Positions 1-8,998 of a stretch of 64,000 bases of DNA are shown one piece after another. Made by a program: the position numbers and the translations under genes. The notes beneath the pieces were generated by a model. It saw only the letters and a list, made by a program, of their open reading frames with translations, was not told the DNA's origin and made no database searches. Every line of letters begins with the position of its first letter. Position 1 is the first letter of the stretch. The stretch comes from Variovorax sp. CF313 (GTDB taxonomy: Bacteria > Pseudomonadota > Gammaproteobacteria > Burkholderiales > Burkholderiaceae_C). The DNA lies in NCBI RefSeq assembly GCF_000282635.1, contig NZ_AKIW01000166.1, positions 30,850-94,849 of the forward strand, in the 5' to 3' direction.

Positions 1-2171
1 TCGTTCACCACGTAGCCCACGCTCGCGCCGGCCTCGTGCGCGCCGATGCCGGCCGCGCGCGCTTTCCACGGCAGTTCCCTGCTGTCGCCGTCGTAGGTGG
101 CCGACAGCCGCCAGGCGTCGCTTGCGCGGTAGTCGAGCCGGCCAGCCGCGCTGTTGCGGTAGGGGCCGCCGTTCGCATGCTGCAGCACGCCTTCGGCCAG
201 CCAGCGGCCGCGCTGCCAGCCCAGGCCGAGGCCGCCGCGCGCCCAGTTCGCGCTGCCGAGGTCGGTGGTTCCGCGGCCCAGCGACTGGTCGTAGAACACG
301 CGCCACTGGTCGTCGATGAGGCCCGAGGCGAGCCGGCTGTCGATGCGCCATTCGCGGTTGGCGATGGCCGCGCCGCCGGAGGAGGCTCCGGCGTCCACGT
401 CGAGCCGTGGGCCGACCTGGGTGAGCCGCCTGCGTTCCATGTCGCGCACCTGCTTCGAGTCGGGCAGGTCGGCGGCGAGCGATTCCGCGCGGCGGCGGGC
501 TTCGCCGAATTCACCGGCATCGAGCAGCGCCTCGACATGGCCGGTGCGTGCGCCGACGTCGTAGGGCGCGTCGGTCGCCAGCGCCTCGAAGCGTGCGAGC
601 GCGGCTTCGGGGTGCTCGCGCAGCCGCTCGGTGAGGGCGGCGCCAGAGGCGTAGCCGGCGTTGAACGGCGCTTCGCGCGCCAGGGCCGCGAAGCTTTGCT
701 GCGCGAGCGCCGGCCGGTCGGTGTAGAGCTGCATCAGCCCGCGCATGCCGCTCACCTCGGTGTACTCGCCGTTGGGGCGGCCGGCTTCCGGCGCGAGGTG
801 CAGCAGGGCCGGCGTGGCGGCTTCGAGCCGCTGCAGCAGTGCCTCGGCATCGCTGAAGCGGCCGACGTCTTGATAGGCGTAGACCAGCCCCAGGTGGATG
901 TCGTTGGGCATGGGCAGGTCGGCGCCGCCGCGGGCGATGGCCGTCTCGTAGATCGGCACGGCCTCGGCCGAGCGGCGCTCCTGTGCGAGCGCGCGCGCCG
1001 CGGCGCCGAGCCCGTAGGGCGGCAGTTCCGTGCCTGTGGCGCGCACTGTGTCGTAGAGCGCGACGGCGTCGGCCGGGCGGCCGCGTTCGACCAGCGCGAG
1101 CAGGCGATCGGACAGCAGCCGCGCGCGCACGGTGCGCCATGCGCCGGCGTCTTCGGGCGCGGCTTTCGAGGCCGCGGCATCGGCTCGTGCCAAGGCGGCT
1201 TCCTGGTCGCCGAGCACGCGATCGAGTGCAGTGACGCGCTCCGCGCCAATGCGCTGGTCGCGCGCCTGGATCGCCCATCGCAGCCGCTGCGCCAGCGCCT
1301 CCTGCTGCAGGGTGGAAAGCGCCAGCGGCGAAAAGCTGCCCGGCGCGGCGCGCTCCGCTGCCTCGGCGTTGTCGAAGGCGCTCGATGCGGCGCCGCTGCT
1401 CGCGAGCAGGAAGTCGGCCTCGCGCCGGATGTCGCCGCGCCCGGGCCGCAGTGCGCCGGCCTCGGTATAGGCGGCGAGCGCCTGCAGCGGATCTTTTTCG
1501 GCGCGCGCCAGGGCGGCGCGCAGCTCCAGCAGCGCGACGCGGTCTTCGACCTGCGTGGGCGCCGGCTGCGACAGCGCGCGGTACAGCGCCTGCGCGCCCG
1601 CGACGTCGCCGCTGTCGAGGCGCCAGTAGGCCTCGTGGATGCGCGCCTCGCGCGCCCCGGGCTGATGCGCGCGCCAGAGGCCGATGGCCTCACCCTGCAG
1701 GGCAAGGTCATGCGTGCGCCGCGCGGCCAGTGCGAGCGGGCCCAGGGCGTAGTCGCTCAGTTTCGACGGCTTGGCCTGGCGGCCCAGCGCGGCGGCTTCG
1801 GCAAAACGGCCGTCGGCGGAGGCGATCGCGATCGCATCGGAGGCCACTCGCTGGCGGGCTGCGCCGTCGATCGGCGCGGCGAGCCAGTCCTTCAATTGCT
1901 GCAGCGCCTGGGCCGCGGTGATGCGGCCTTCGCGGCGCGCGACGATCAGCGCATCGTGCCGCTGGGCGTCGTAGGCTGATGCACTCCGGTCGACCGCGGG
2001 TGCCGCGGTGACCGACGGTCCTGCGAATGCCCCGGACGCGCCGAAGGCCAGCATGCAGACGAGGGACGGAAATTCTCGTGCCGCCTGCGCGAGATGGCGA
2101 GGCAACGATCGGGCGGACGCCGATTTGCGTCCGTCCGTGACCGTGCCTCCAGTTTTTTTCTGGATGAACAC
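1..2171 (-). CDS. pgaA: PgaA-like poly-beta-1,6-GlcNAc export porin (partial, 3' end outside window)
   Basis: About 723 codons read without a stop to the left edge, so the C-terminal end of the barrel is missing. The GTG start at 2171 follows GGGAGCAGA. The N-terminus has a basic stretch and then a hydrophobic signal segment (FPSLVCMLAFGASGAFA). The middle is alanine-rich helical repeats typical of TPRs. The last visible part turns into an alternating beta-barrel pattern, with WRLSATYDGDSRELPWKARA matching the PgaA barrel signature. In the family, PgaA carries partly deacetylated poly-N-acetylglucosamine across the outer membrane for biofilm formation, with pgaBCD usually downstream; here that would lie beyond the window. 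Other frames across this stretch are arginine-rich and are shadows. Another TPR/barrel exporter (for example BcsC-like) is less likely. Confidence 0.82.
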   Translation of the reverse strand, partial: MFIQKKTGGTVTDGRKSASARSLPRHLAQAAREFPSLVCMLAFGASGAFAGPSVTAAPAVDRSASAYDAQRHDALIVARREGRITAAQALQQLKDWLAAPIDGAARQRVASDAIAIASADGRFAEAAALGRQAKPSKLSDYALGPLALAARRTHDLALQGEAIGLWRAHQPGAREARIHEAYWRLDSGDVAGAQALYRALSQPAPTQVEDRVALLELRAALARAEKDPLQALAAYTEAGALRPGRGDIRREADFLLASSGAASSAFDNAEAAERAAPGSFSPLALSTLQQEALAQRLRWAIQARDQRIGAERVTALDRVLGDQEAALARADAAASKAAPEDAGAWRTVRARLLSDRLLALVERGRPADAVALYDTVRATGTELPPYGLGAAARALAQERRSAEAVPIYETAIARGGADLPMPNDIHLGLVYAYQDVGRFSDAEALLQRLEAATPALLHLAPEAGRPNGEYTEVSGMRGLMQLYTDRPALAQQSFAALAREAPFNAGYASGAALTERLREHPEAALARFEALATDAPYDVGARTGHVEALLDAGEFGEARRRAESLAADLPDSKQVRDMERRRLTQVGPRLDVDAGASSGGAAIANREWRIDSRLASGLIDDQWRVFYDQSLGRGTTDLGSANWARGGLGLGWQRGRWLAEGVLQHANGGPYRNSAAGRLDYRASDAWRLSATYDGDSRELPWKARAAGIGAHEAGASVGYVVN

Positions 2172-2276
2172 TCTGCTCCCTTGGAACCACAGCTTTCACG
2201 ACTAGAGATGCCGCCGCGAAAGCCGAACCACCGATATGTGACAGGTCGGCGGTTCTAGAAAATCAAATCAAGAATC

Positions 2277-2305
2277 ACTCTAGACATAACTGTTAACTAA
2301 CGCAA
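2277..2305 (-). promoter_or_regulatory. Candidate sigma-70 promoter for the pgaA-like gene
   Basis: On the minus strand TTGCGT (2305-2300) and TAGAGT (2282-2277) are 17 bases apart. They lie in the only AT-rich stretch of the 254-bp divergent region and about 105 bases before the GTG start. GTTAAC and two TCTAGA palindromes lie close by. The match is moderate and rests on pattern only. Confidence 0.3.
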
Positions 2306-2425
2306 ACCAAAGTGCCACGAACTGGTTGTATGTGTGAATAGCTTGGCGTTTTTGGCGTCCGCGTCGACCGCCTTGTCCGGACCGAAGCTTTCGAGGCCGG
2401 CTCGCCACCAGCCTAAGATTGCGTG

Positions 2426-3256
2426 ATGAATGCTCCTTCGGCCCCTCCGTTGCCCCGTTTCTGGTCCCAGCTCACCACGCGCGATTTCGCGTCGCTCGAT
2501 GCGGCGACCACCGTCGCGGTGCTGCCGCTGGGCGCGACCGAGCAGCACGGCCCGCACCTGCCGCTGGGCGTGGACACCGTGCTGGCCGACGGCATCGTCG
2601 CCGCCTCGCTGCCCCTGCTGCCGGCCGAACTGCCGGTGCTGTTCCTGCCGACCCAGCAGATCGGCCTGAGCCCCGAGCACGCGCGCTTCGCGGGCACGCT
2701 CACGCTGTCGGCCGAAACGCTGATCCGCATGTGGAAGGAAATCGGCGCCGGCGTGGCGCGCGCCGGGGTGAAGAAGCTGGTGCTGTTCAACGCCCACGGC
2801 GGCCACGTGGGCCCGATGGACATCGTGGCGCGCGAGCTGCGCGCCGAGCATGGGCTCATCGTCTACAGCGTGAGCTGGTTCAACCTGCCGCTGGGCGATG
2901 CGGGCGCGCAGTTCAGCGCGCAGGAGCACCGATTCGGCGTGCACGCGGGCGAGATCGAGACCTCGATGATGCTGGCGCTGTCGCCGCAGCTGGTTCGCAT
3001 GGGCAAGGCACAGGATTTCGACTCCACCTCGCGCCAGCGCGCGGCCGACTACGCGATCCTGGGCAACGGCAAGAGCGCCAAGCTGGGCTGGGCCATCGAG
3101 GACTACAACCCGCACGGCGCCGCCGGCAACGCGGCCGCCGCCACGGCGGCGCATGGGCAGGCGGTGGTGGACGAGGCAGCCCGGCAGCTGGCGCTGCTGC
3201 TGGAAGAGGTGTCGAGGCTGCCGCTGGACACGGCCAATACGGGGCTGCTGCCGTAG
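2426..3256 (+). CDS. Creatininase family protein (creatinine amidohydrolase-like)
   Basis: A 276-aa protein of the usual creatininase length. Family hallmarks are visible: VLPLGATEQHGPHLPLGVD near the N-terminus carries Glu, His and Asp metal ligands. FNAHGGHVG in the middle and HAGEIETSMML later supply the other metal-binding His and Glu residues. The fold hydrolyses cyclic amides or related C-N bonds with Zn/Mn. Many family members act on substrates other than creatinine, for instance in cofactor pathways, so the substrate is not assigned. The ATG at 2426 follows an in-frame GTG at 2423 and no clear ribosome-binding site. It is divergent from the pgaA-like gene, with no operon partner. Confidence 0.85.
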   Translation: MNAPSAPPLPRFWSQLTTRDFASLDAATTVAVLPLGATEQHGPHLPLGVDTVLADGIVAASLPLLPAELPVLFLPTQQIGLSPEHARFAGTLTLSAETLIRMWKEIGAGVARAGVKKLVLFNAHGGHVGPMDIVARELRAEHGLIVYSVSWFNLPLGDAGAQFSAQEHRFGVHAGEIETSMMLALSPQLVRMGKAQDFDSTSRQRAADYAILGNGKSAKLGWAIEDYNPHGAAGNAAAATAAHGQAVVDEAARQLALLLEEVSRLPLDTANTGLLP

Positions 3257-3485
3257 CCTGCCTTTTCCGCCGTGAGTTATTCAGGCTGCGCCGCAGCCAG
3301 GGATGGCTCGCCCATTGCAAATTCTCCTCGGGGCGGGGGCGACCAGATGGCCAATTGCCGACACAAATATCGGCGACCGACGGCACGACGATCGATCGAA
3401 TGAAGGATTGACGCCGGGCCTCAGCAAAGCGTTGTGAATTGCAGCTTGAACCGGCAATAGACCGCGCGAGATATCCCCTCCGAAG

Positions 3486-4613
3486 ATGTTCACATTCGAA
3501 ATTGCTTTTCACCTCTATCGGCGCAAGCATGGCATTGTCAAGGCACTGGCGGACTATGCCGATCTGCAAGATGCGCCCATGCGGCACGCGCTCAAGCCCA
3601 CCTCGTCAGAGCCGGTGATCTTGTGGCCGCCCGAGCCCACGGTCTTCGACTTCAACGAACACTTCCTGGAGCTGAGCAATCTGCGCAGCGGCGAAGCGCC
3701 GCGTTGGATAGCCTTGGTGATGCGGGCGTTGTTCGCACCGTTTTGCTTGATCATGGGCGTGGGTGCGCTGTGGTTCTTGTGGAATATCGTGTTCGTCGGC
3801 GATTCGCGGATGCCCTTTCCGCCGACTTCCTTCGCGGAACTTGGACTGCTCCTTGGCGTGCTGGCGCTGGCAATATTCAGTGTGCCTATGACGGTCATGC
3901 TGTGGCGCGAGTTCGCAGGCCAGATATTCACCGCGCGCTGTGCGCGCTACCGCTTCAATCGGACTACTGGCAAGGTCTATGTGCTTCGGCCCGATCGATG
4001 GGGCGGCAATGCGATGCTCGACTGGTCGCGTGCACAAGCGCACGTTCATTGGGCGCCGCCTATCGAATCGGCGCAAAACCGACACCATGCTGCGTCGGTC
4101 GACGAAACGACTCAGGAACTCCACAAGCAGCTGAATGCATCGCGGCACTTTGGCTGGGAAGTGGATGGCAGCCTGGCCTACTTTGGACTGCTGGATCTGA
4201 TCATGGGGCTTGGCGTACCACGCTATGACCTGTCCGATGAAGCGCGAAGGAAAAGACGCAGTGCAAGCAGCAATGGTTGCCTGCTGCTGTATTGGCCACC
4301 GCTGAATACCGCGGATCCGCAACGCCGTGGGGAGGACCTGATCTGGGTTGGGCCGAGCAATAGCGGCGAGCGCTTTTGGCGCTACCTGCAGACTTTCATG
4401 CAGCGGGGCATGGACGCCGTGCCCGCTCCCGAAGTCCCGAATGCATGGATATGCAAGGGCCGCGATCCGGATCGGGTACTCAACTGGCTGGCGGAGTGCC
4501 TGTGCTATTGGCCGGTTTTTCCCTCGGAGTGGAAAAGCGACTCGGGCCAGGCACGACGCGAAAGCGGCATCGGGCCCGAGCAACCGCTGAGGTGGAGGGC
4601 CAAGTTGCCCTAG
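3486..4613 (+). CDS. Two-TM membrane protein (DUF6708-like), putative orphan T6SS immunity paralogue
   Basis: A 375-aa protein clearly homologous to the minus-strand gene at 4921-6102. They share VFDFNEHF.ELSN, ARYRFNRTT.KVY.LRP, the LLLYWPPL region, GEDLIWVGPS and RRESGIGPE.PLRW. Two membrane segments (about residues 77-105 and 117-140) are followed by a soluble C-terminal domain. The ATG at 3486 has no good ribosome-binding site, but the N-terminus aligns with that of the paralogue (KALADYADL versus EALAYYADV). The paralogue sits directly after a VasX-like effector, so immunity is the likely role; this copy has no effector beside it. I believe the family is DUF6708, but that name comes from memory. 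Function is inferred from context. Confidence 0.7.
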   Translation: MFTFEIAFHLYRRKHGIVKALADYADLQDAPMRHALKPTSSEPVILWPPEPTVFDFNEHFLELSNLRSGEAPRWIALVMRALFAPFCLIMGVGALWFLWNIVFVGDSRMPFPPTSFAELGLLLGVLALAIFSVPMTVMLWREFAGQIFTARCARYRFNRTTGKVYVLRPDRWGGNAMLDWSRAQAHVHWAPPIESAQNRHHAASVDETTQELHKQLNASRHFGWEVDGSLAYFGLLDLIMGLGVPRYDLSDEARRKRRSASSNGCLLLYWPPLNTADPQRRGEDLIWVGPSNSGERFWRYLQTFMQRGMDAVPAPEVPNAWICKGRDPDRVLNWLAECLCYWPVFPSEWKSDSGQARRESGIGPEQPLRWRAKLP

Positions 4614-4770
4614 CTTCCGATTTCGTCGATCAGCGAGCAAAGTCGATGCAGCTTTTCGATGATCGAAACTGTGGTCGCGATCCTCTTGCAGCGCCGGAAG
4701 CTGGCGTTCCAGGCATCCACGAAGTGGCCGATGCGTTGCACGGTTGCTTGAAACCGGCGAACGAGTCACG
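4610..4770 (-). pseudogene. C-terminal remnant of an IS630-type transposase
   Basis: On the minus strand about 50 codons read RFQATVQRIGHFVDAWN, then a Lys/Arg-rich stretch, then SIIEKLHRLCSLIDEIGS and a TAG at 4612-4610. This follows the usual IS630-family ending (a helix with Y/W-N, a basic or aromatic patch, then ADSILEKLxRLC). A TGA sits immediately upstream in frame, and no DDE domain or terminal repeats were found, so only the tail survives. The remnant's stop overlaps the stop of the plus-strand gene and lies between the two inverted immunity-like paralogues. Identification rests on one short motif. Confidence 0.5.
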
Positions 4771-4920
4771 CCGGTGTTCTTGTCTCTGATCAGCGAGGCG
4801 CAGCGCTCGATCTGGTGGGACCGGGAGCGTGTCTGTGAGGCCGGTCTGCGGTCATGCCTATGTCCATCGATGGCTCTTCAGGGCTCGTTTGCCGACGATG
4901 CAGCGGATGCCCGGCACAGT
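4771..4920. other. Rest of the convergent intergenic stretch, nothing recognised
   Basis: These 150 bases complete the 307-bp gap between the two convergent DUF6708-like genes. A plus-strand frame stays open through it, but its translation resembles no family I know and it runs on antisense into the neighbouring gene. No promoter, repeat or terminator stands out. Confidence 0.4.
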
Positions 4921-6102
4921 TCATTTCGTCGAACGATCAGCGCCGTTGCGAAGCACGAACTCATCGTGCAGGCGATGGGGACAACTCCCGTGGGCCCACC
5001 GCAATGGTTCCTCAGGGCCGATGCCGCTCTCGCGGCGGCGCTGGCCGCAGTCGCTGCCCCATTCTTCCGGGAAGGTGGGCCAGTAGCACAGCCGCTCGGC
5101 CAGGCTGTGCAGCGGTGCCCAGATGAAGTTCACCGCATAGCTGGTGAAAGTCGCACCTGAGGTGCCTCTGCCCAGGATGTCGTCGCGCCTGTGCGCGCCG
5201 TGCATGACAGTCTCTTCCAGATGCTCGCCAGGGCCGCTGAAACCCTTGCGCAGCCAGTCGTCCTCTCCGGGAGGAGGCACGGCATCCATGCCTTCTTCCA
5301 TGAAGGTGCGGATGTACTGCCACAGGGATGCATCGCTGCCGCTGGGGCCTACCCACAGAACGTCCTCTCCCTTGCGCTCGGGATCGCTGGGGTCCAGCGG
5401 GGGCCAGTACAGCAGCAGGTTGCTGTCCAGGCCTGCCGAGCGCAGGCGTTCTTCGCGTGCGGTTTCGCTGGCGGCCAGCTCCTCGGCTGTCCACGACTTG
5501 GGCGGCGCCCAGCGCACATGCGCCTGCACGCGGTCCCAGTCGAGCACCACGTTGCCGCCGTACTTCTTTGGGCGCAGCGCGTAGACCTTGCGGGTGGTTC
5601 GATTGAAGCGGTAGCGGGCGCGCAGACTGGTCAGGAAGGTTGGCGCGAGCATGTAGGGCCAGATCATGAAATAGATCAGGAGAAAAACCAGAACACCCAT
5701 CAGCAACAAGATGCCCATCGCGATGTACCAATCCTGCGGGTACGGTCTTTGGTCCGTAAGCAAGAGACCTATGCCATAGGTCGGAAACAAGGCAACAAGT
5801 CCAAATAGCGTTAGAAGCAAAAGCCCAAGTGAGCGCTTTTCTTCTCCCGCATTGCTCAGCTCGATGAAGTGCTCATTGAAGTCGAACAGGACACGCATTC
5901 CATGGAGCGAGGGTCGTGCATATTCCTGCTGTTGGAGTTTCTCCTTGCGGGCGGGCTTGGGTTCGTTCCCGACGCGAGGTCGCACGCCTTCATGAATACC
6001 GTACAAGCGCGTGTGTTGGTTGACGTCCGCGTAATACGCCAAGGCTTCCGGCGTACCCCCGCTGCGGCACTCCCGCCGGAAGCTGTTCTCCGAGATAAAC
6101 AT
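4921..6102 (-). CDS. Two-TM membrane protein (DUF6708-like), putative immunity protein to the VasX-like effector
   Basis: The ATG at 6102 lies 8 bases after the effector stop, so the two are surely co-transcribed. The 393-aa product has two hydrophobic spans (about residues 93-117 and 128-155) and the same conserved blocks as the inverted paralogue at 3486. It carries a C-terminal insertion of about 45 residues (GPGEHLEETVMHGAHRR and following) and a longer tail that the paralogue lacks. Membrane immunity proteins directly downstream of VasX-type pore formers are established (TsiV2 in Vibrio), so protection against the upstream effector is the likely role. That is inference from order and topology; no sequence similarity to TsiV2 is claimed. 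Confidence 0.72.
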   Translation of the reverse strand: MFISENSFRRECRSGGTPEALAYYADVNQHTRLYGIHEGVRPRVGNEPKPARKEKLQQQEYARPSLHGMRVLFDFNEHFIELSNAGEEKRSLGLLLLTLFGLVALFPTYGIGLLLTDQRPYPQDWYIAMGILLLMGVLVFLLIYFMIWPYMLAPTFLTSLRARYRFNRTTRKVYALRPKKYGGNVVLDWDRVQAHVRWAPPKSWTAEELAASETAREERLRSAGLDSNLLLYWPPLDPSDPERKGEDVLWVGPSGSDASLWQYIRTFMEEGMDAVPPPGEDDWLRKGFSGPGEHLEETVMHGAHRRDDILGRGTSGATFTSYAVNFIWAPLHSLAERLCYWPTFPEEWGSDCGQRRRESGIGPEEPLRWAHGSCPHRLHDEFVLRNGADRSTK

Positions 6103-6110
6103 TGTCTGGT

Positions 6111-8993
6111 TCAATCCATGTCGGCGATCGCATTGGCCAACTGACCGAGCATGAACTGCTCGCTGCGATGCGGAAACTTTTTGCTGTCGATTTTGCGGAA
6201 CGGCTGGGCCTGCAGCCAGTCGATCCACTCCTTTTCCTTGAGCTTGTCGATCGCATAGCTCGCGGCGAGCGTGATCGTCCCCGTCACGAGATTGATGCGC
6301 GTGCACCAGCGCACGATCTTCGTAACGTCGTAAAAATAAGCTCCAACAAGCGTTGATCCAATGGTTGCGGTTCCCATTGCTGCACGACCAAAGTAGGCAG
6401 CCATCAGCACGCGGTCTTTTTCTCTGAAGGCCGTAACGCCATCAATCGCATCCCAAACCACCCCCACGACAGCCGCAGAAGCAACCCAGTGCGCAGCACC
6501 GATCTTCAAGATGCGCAGATCCTCTCCAGCCGCCTTCACCAGATCGCCCCGCGCAGCCAGCGGCGCATCGGCCTTGATCGCCTCGAAGATGTTCTTCTCG
6601 TAGTAGTCGGAGCGCAGGCCCTTCCAGGTGCCCATGGCGCTGGCCACGGCGCCCGCACTCTGGCTGCCCGCCCTCGGGTCGTCGCCGCGCTCGCTTGCGC
6701 GTCCGAAGGTCGGAATCAGGCTCATGATTTCCAGCGCGCCCAGCGCGCCGGGAATGCGCATGTTCTTCACCGCGTTGTCTTCGCCCACCAGCGTCAAGGC
6801 CCGGTCGACCCGTACCTGCATCTTCTCGCCCTTGTGGTCGTAGTGGCGCGTCCACGCCCGGCTGTCGGGCTGCGGATTGCGCTTGTTGCTGTAGGCCGCC
6901 TGCCGGCCCTGGTCTTCCAGCTTGCGGGCCAGCGCCCGCTGCTCATTGCGCACGAACTCCACGGCCTTGTCGCCCAGGCCGTGCGACAGCAGGACGATCT
7001 GCGCCTTCGCGAAGCTCAGTTCCATCGCCGAGGCGCTCAGCTTCTGCGCTGCCTGCACCACCGCCACAGCCCAGACCGCGTGCACATTCTTTCGGGCCGT
7101 CTCGGCGATCTTCTGCAGCGACTTGATCTTCTGCATCGTGTTCAGCCCCGGGTCGCCCAGCTTGTAGACCTCCTTGATCAAGGTCTGGCTGCCCTTGAGC
7201 GTCTTGGGGATCTTGCTCAATGCCGTAGCCATCGCGGCCCAGGCGCGCTGCTGGCGCGCGCTTTCCTCGGCCGTTTGCGGGTCGTGCACTTCGGTGGCCG
7301 GCGGCAGGGTGTCGCGCAGGGTGTCCATCACGCGCCGCAGCTCTTGCGAGATTTCCTCGTTGTTCAGGCTCGCCATGCGCCACACGAGGTTCCTCGGTTC
7401 GTCTTTGAACAGTTGCAGCTCGGCATACCAGCGCCGCCCCCTCGGGCTGCTGTCCATCGTCTCCAGGATGGCGCACAACTGGCCCGCGCAGCGCGCCCCG
7501 TCGCCGGTGTCGATGCCGTCGGGCTTGCGGTTGTAGCGCCCCAGCGTCTTCACCAGGAAGGCATCGGCCTGCAGCCAAGCGATCAGGTCTTCGCTGATCT
7601 TGTCCATGCGCTTGTCGCGCTCCTTGACCTGCGCCAGGTGCGCCTTGTCGAAGGCCTCGAGCCGGGCCGGGTCGAAGTGGGCGAGCGTTTTCTGCAGCGC
7701 GGCCTTGGATTCGGCATCGCTGATGAGACGGCGGTCCGACTCGCGCGCCGCGATCTCTTCCTGCAGGGCCGTGCGTCGTTGCGCCTCCAGGTCCTTGACG
7801 GGGACTTCGGCCGGGCTGCCATCCTTTTGTTCGACCATCACGGTGCCCACCGGGTAGGCGTGGCGCTGTCCCATCACCTCGTGCACGTTCTTCAGGCGCT
7901 CGGTCTCCGAGTCGTACAGCTGCATCGCCTTCTTGTAGATGGCCGAGCGCACGGTCTTGATACTCTCGCTGGCCGCGTGCTTCCAGGCGTTGGTCACCAG
8001 GGCGTTGCCTGGGTCGGTGTTGTCGGTTTCCTTGAGCCACGCCACATAAGCGGTGGCGGCCGTCAGATGGTGCAGGCTGAGTTCTTGCGCGATGCCGATG
8101 GCGTCCTCGCAGGCGACGACCGCGCCCTTGTGCTCGGTCAGGAACTCGACCATTTTCCGCAGGCGTGCACCGTGCACGTCCTTGTACGGCGCACCGGTGA
8201 TGCGCGCAATGTAGGGGCCGTGTGCCAGACCACCGGCCGCCCCTGTGTCGGTAACCACCACGCCGTCGGCGCCGCGGGCTTCGTGGCGCACGGCTTCGAA
8301 GTGCCGTCCGACGCGCGCTTCTTCGTAGTTTCCCCACTCGCGCTCGGCACCATGGATTCCCATAAGTCCGTAGTGCTGTTCGCAGCCCACCGTCTGCGCG
8401 GCGGGGTTTTTCAGCGCGGAGAATTCCATGACCTGGCTGTTGAGCTGGCCGGGCTGGCAACTGTCTTGCTGGCTCGTGTTGCCACCCGCCCAACCCGCCA
8501 CATCGAAGCTTTGCATGTAGATGTTGCGTTTCGGCTCGATCTGCTCGAACAGGTGCTTCGGCACGATCGGGTCCGGGTGGAACATGTAGTTCAGTTCGGT
8601 GACGTCCTTGGCATCGCGTATCCACACCATGCTGGCGTTGGCGCCGCGCACCTCGATCTCGCAGGCGGGATTGGATTTGGCGGCTTCCGGAAATCCGATG
8701 TCGAACTGGGCGAGATAGCCGTGTGGGTGCACGATGTAGGCGAGCCACTCGGGATTGGCCTGGCCCGCATACTGCAGCCGCACGTACAGGTAGCCCGGGC
8801 GCAGCATGCGGACGCCGTACAGCGCTGTCTGCATGGAAACGCCGCCGGGCCTGCGCTGGAAATGACCCGTGGGCTGCAGTTGCCCGAGCGCAGTCATCCC
8901 CTGGTCCTGCGCGCTGAAGGCGGCGGCATAACGGGTAAACAGGATGGGCAGGCCCTTGCGATCGCAGTTTCTGCAGGGAGTTTTGCAAGCCAT
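6111..8993 (-). CDS. VasX/BTH_I2691-family T6SS effector (toxin)
   Basis: A 960-aa protein. The ATG at 8993 follows the DUF4123 gene by 5 bases. The N-terminus has a Cys cluster (C3, C7, C10) followed by GLPILFTRYAAA, matching the opening C..C.R.GLPILP.RYA of the BTH_I2691/VasX N-terminal region. A beta-rich N-terminal domain (to about residue 200) precedes a long helical middle, with charged coiled-coil-like segments around 370-470. Near the C-terminus three hydrophobic stretches (AAHWVASAAVVGVVWDAI, MAAYFGRAAMGTATIGSTLV, INLVTGTITLAASYAI) could insert in a membrane. VasX proteins are delivered by VgrG and depolarise the target inner membrane. The operon order vgrG, DUF4123, effector, membrane protein fits. 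Target and killing activity are inferred. Confidence 0.82.
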   Translation of the reverse strand: MACKTPCRNCDRKGLPILFTRYAAAFSAQDQGMTALGQLQPTGHFQRRPGGVSMQTALYGVRMLRPGYLYVRLQYAGQANPEWLAYIVHPHGYLAQFDIGFPEAAKSNPACEIEVRGANASMVWIRDAKDVTELNYMFHPDPIVPKHLFEQIEPKRNIYMQSFDVAGWAGGNTSQQDSCQPGQLNSQVMEFSALKNPAAQTVGCEQHYGLMGIHGAEREWGNYEEARVGRHFEAVRHEARGADGVVVTDTGAAGGLAHGPYIARITGAPYKDVHGARLRKMVEFLTEHKGAVVACEDAIGIAQELSLHHLTAATAYVAWLKETDNTDPGNALVTNAWKHAASESIKTVRSAIYKKAMQLYDSETERLKNVHEVMGQRHAYPVGTVMVEQKDGSPAEVPVKDLEAQRRTALQEEIAARESDRRLISDAESKAALQKTLAHFDPARLEAFDKAHLAQVKERDKRMDKISEDLIAWLQADAFLVKTLGRYNRKPDGIDTGDGARCAGQLCAILETMDSSPRGRRWYAELQLFKDEPRNLVWRMASLNNEEISQELRRVMDTLRDTLPPATEVHDPQTAEESARQQRAWAAMATALSKIPKTLKGSQTLIKEVYKLGDPGLNTMQKIKSLQKIAETARKNVHAVWAVAVVQAAQKLSASAMELSFAKAQIVLLSHGLGDKAVEFVRNEQRALARKLEDQGRQAAYSNKRNPQPDSRAWTRHYDHKGEKMQVRVDRALTLVGEDNAVKNMRIPGALGALEIMSLIPTFGRASERGDDPRAGSQSAGAVASAMGTWKGLRSDYYEKNIFEAIKADAPLAARGDLVKAAGEDLRILKIGAAHWVASAAVVGVVWDAIDGVTAFREKDRVLMAAYFGRAAMGTATIGSTLVGAYFYDVTKIVRWCTRINLVTGTITLAASYAIDKLKEKEWIDWLQAQPFRKIDSKKFPHRSEQFMLGQLANAIADMD

Positions 8994-8998
8994 GGGTT

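Noticed and set aside
36..1979. A 647-codon open frame on the plus strand
   Set aside because: It is antisense to the PgaA-like gene. Its translation lacks any family motif, while the minus-strand frame gives a signal peptide, TPR-like repeats and a barrel signature.
4744..5160. A 138-codon plus-strand frame starting in the gap between the DUF6708-like genes
   Set aside because: It continues antisense into the neighbouring gene, has no ribosome-binding site and resembles nothing.
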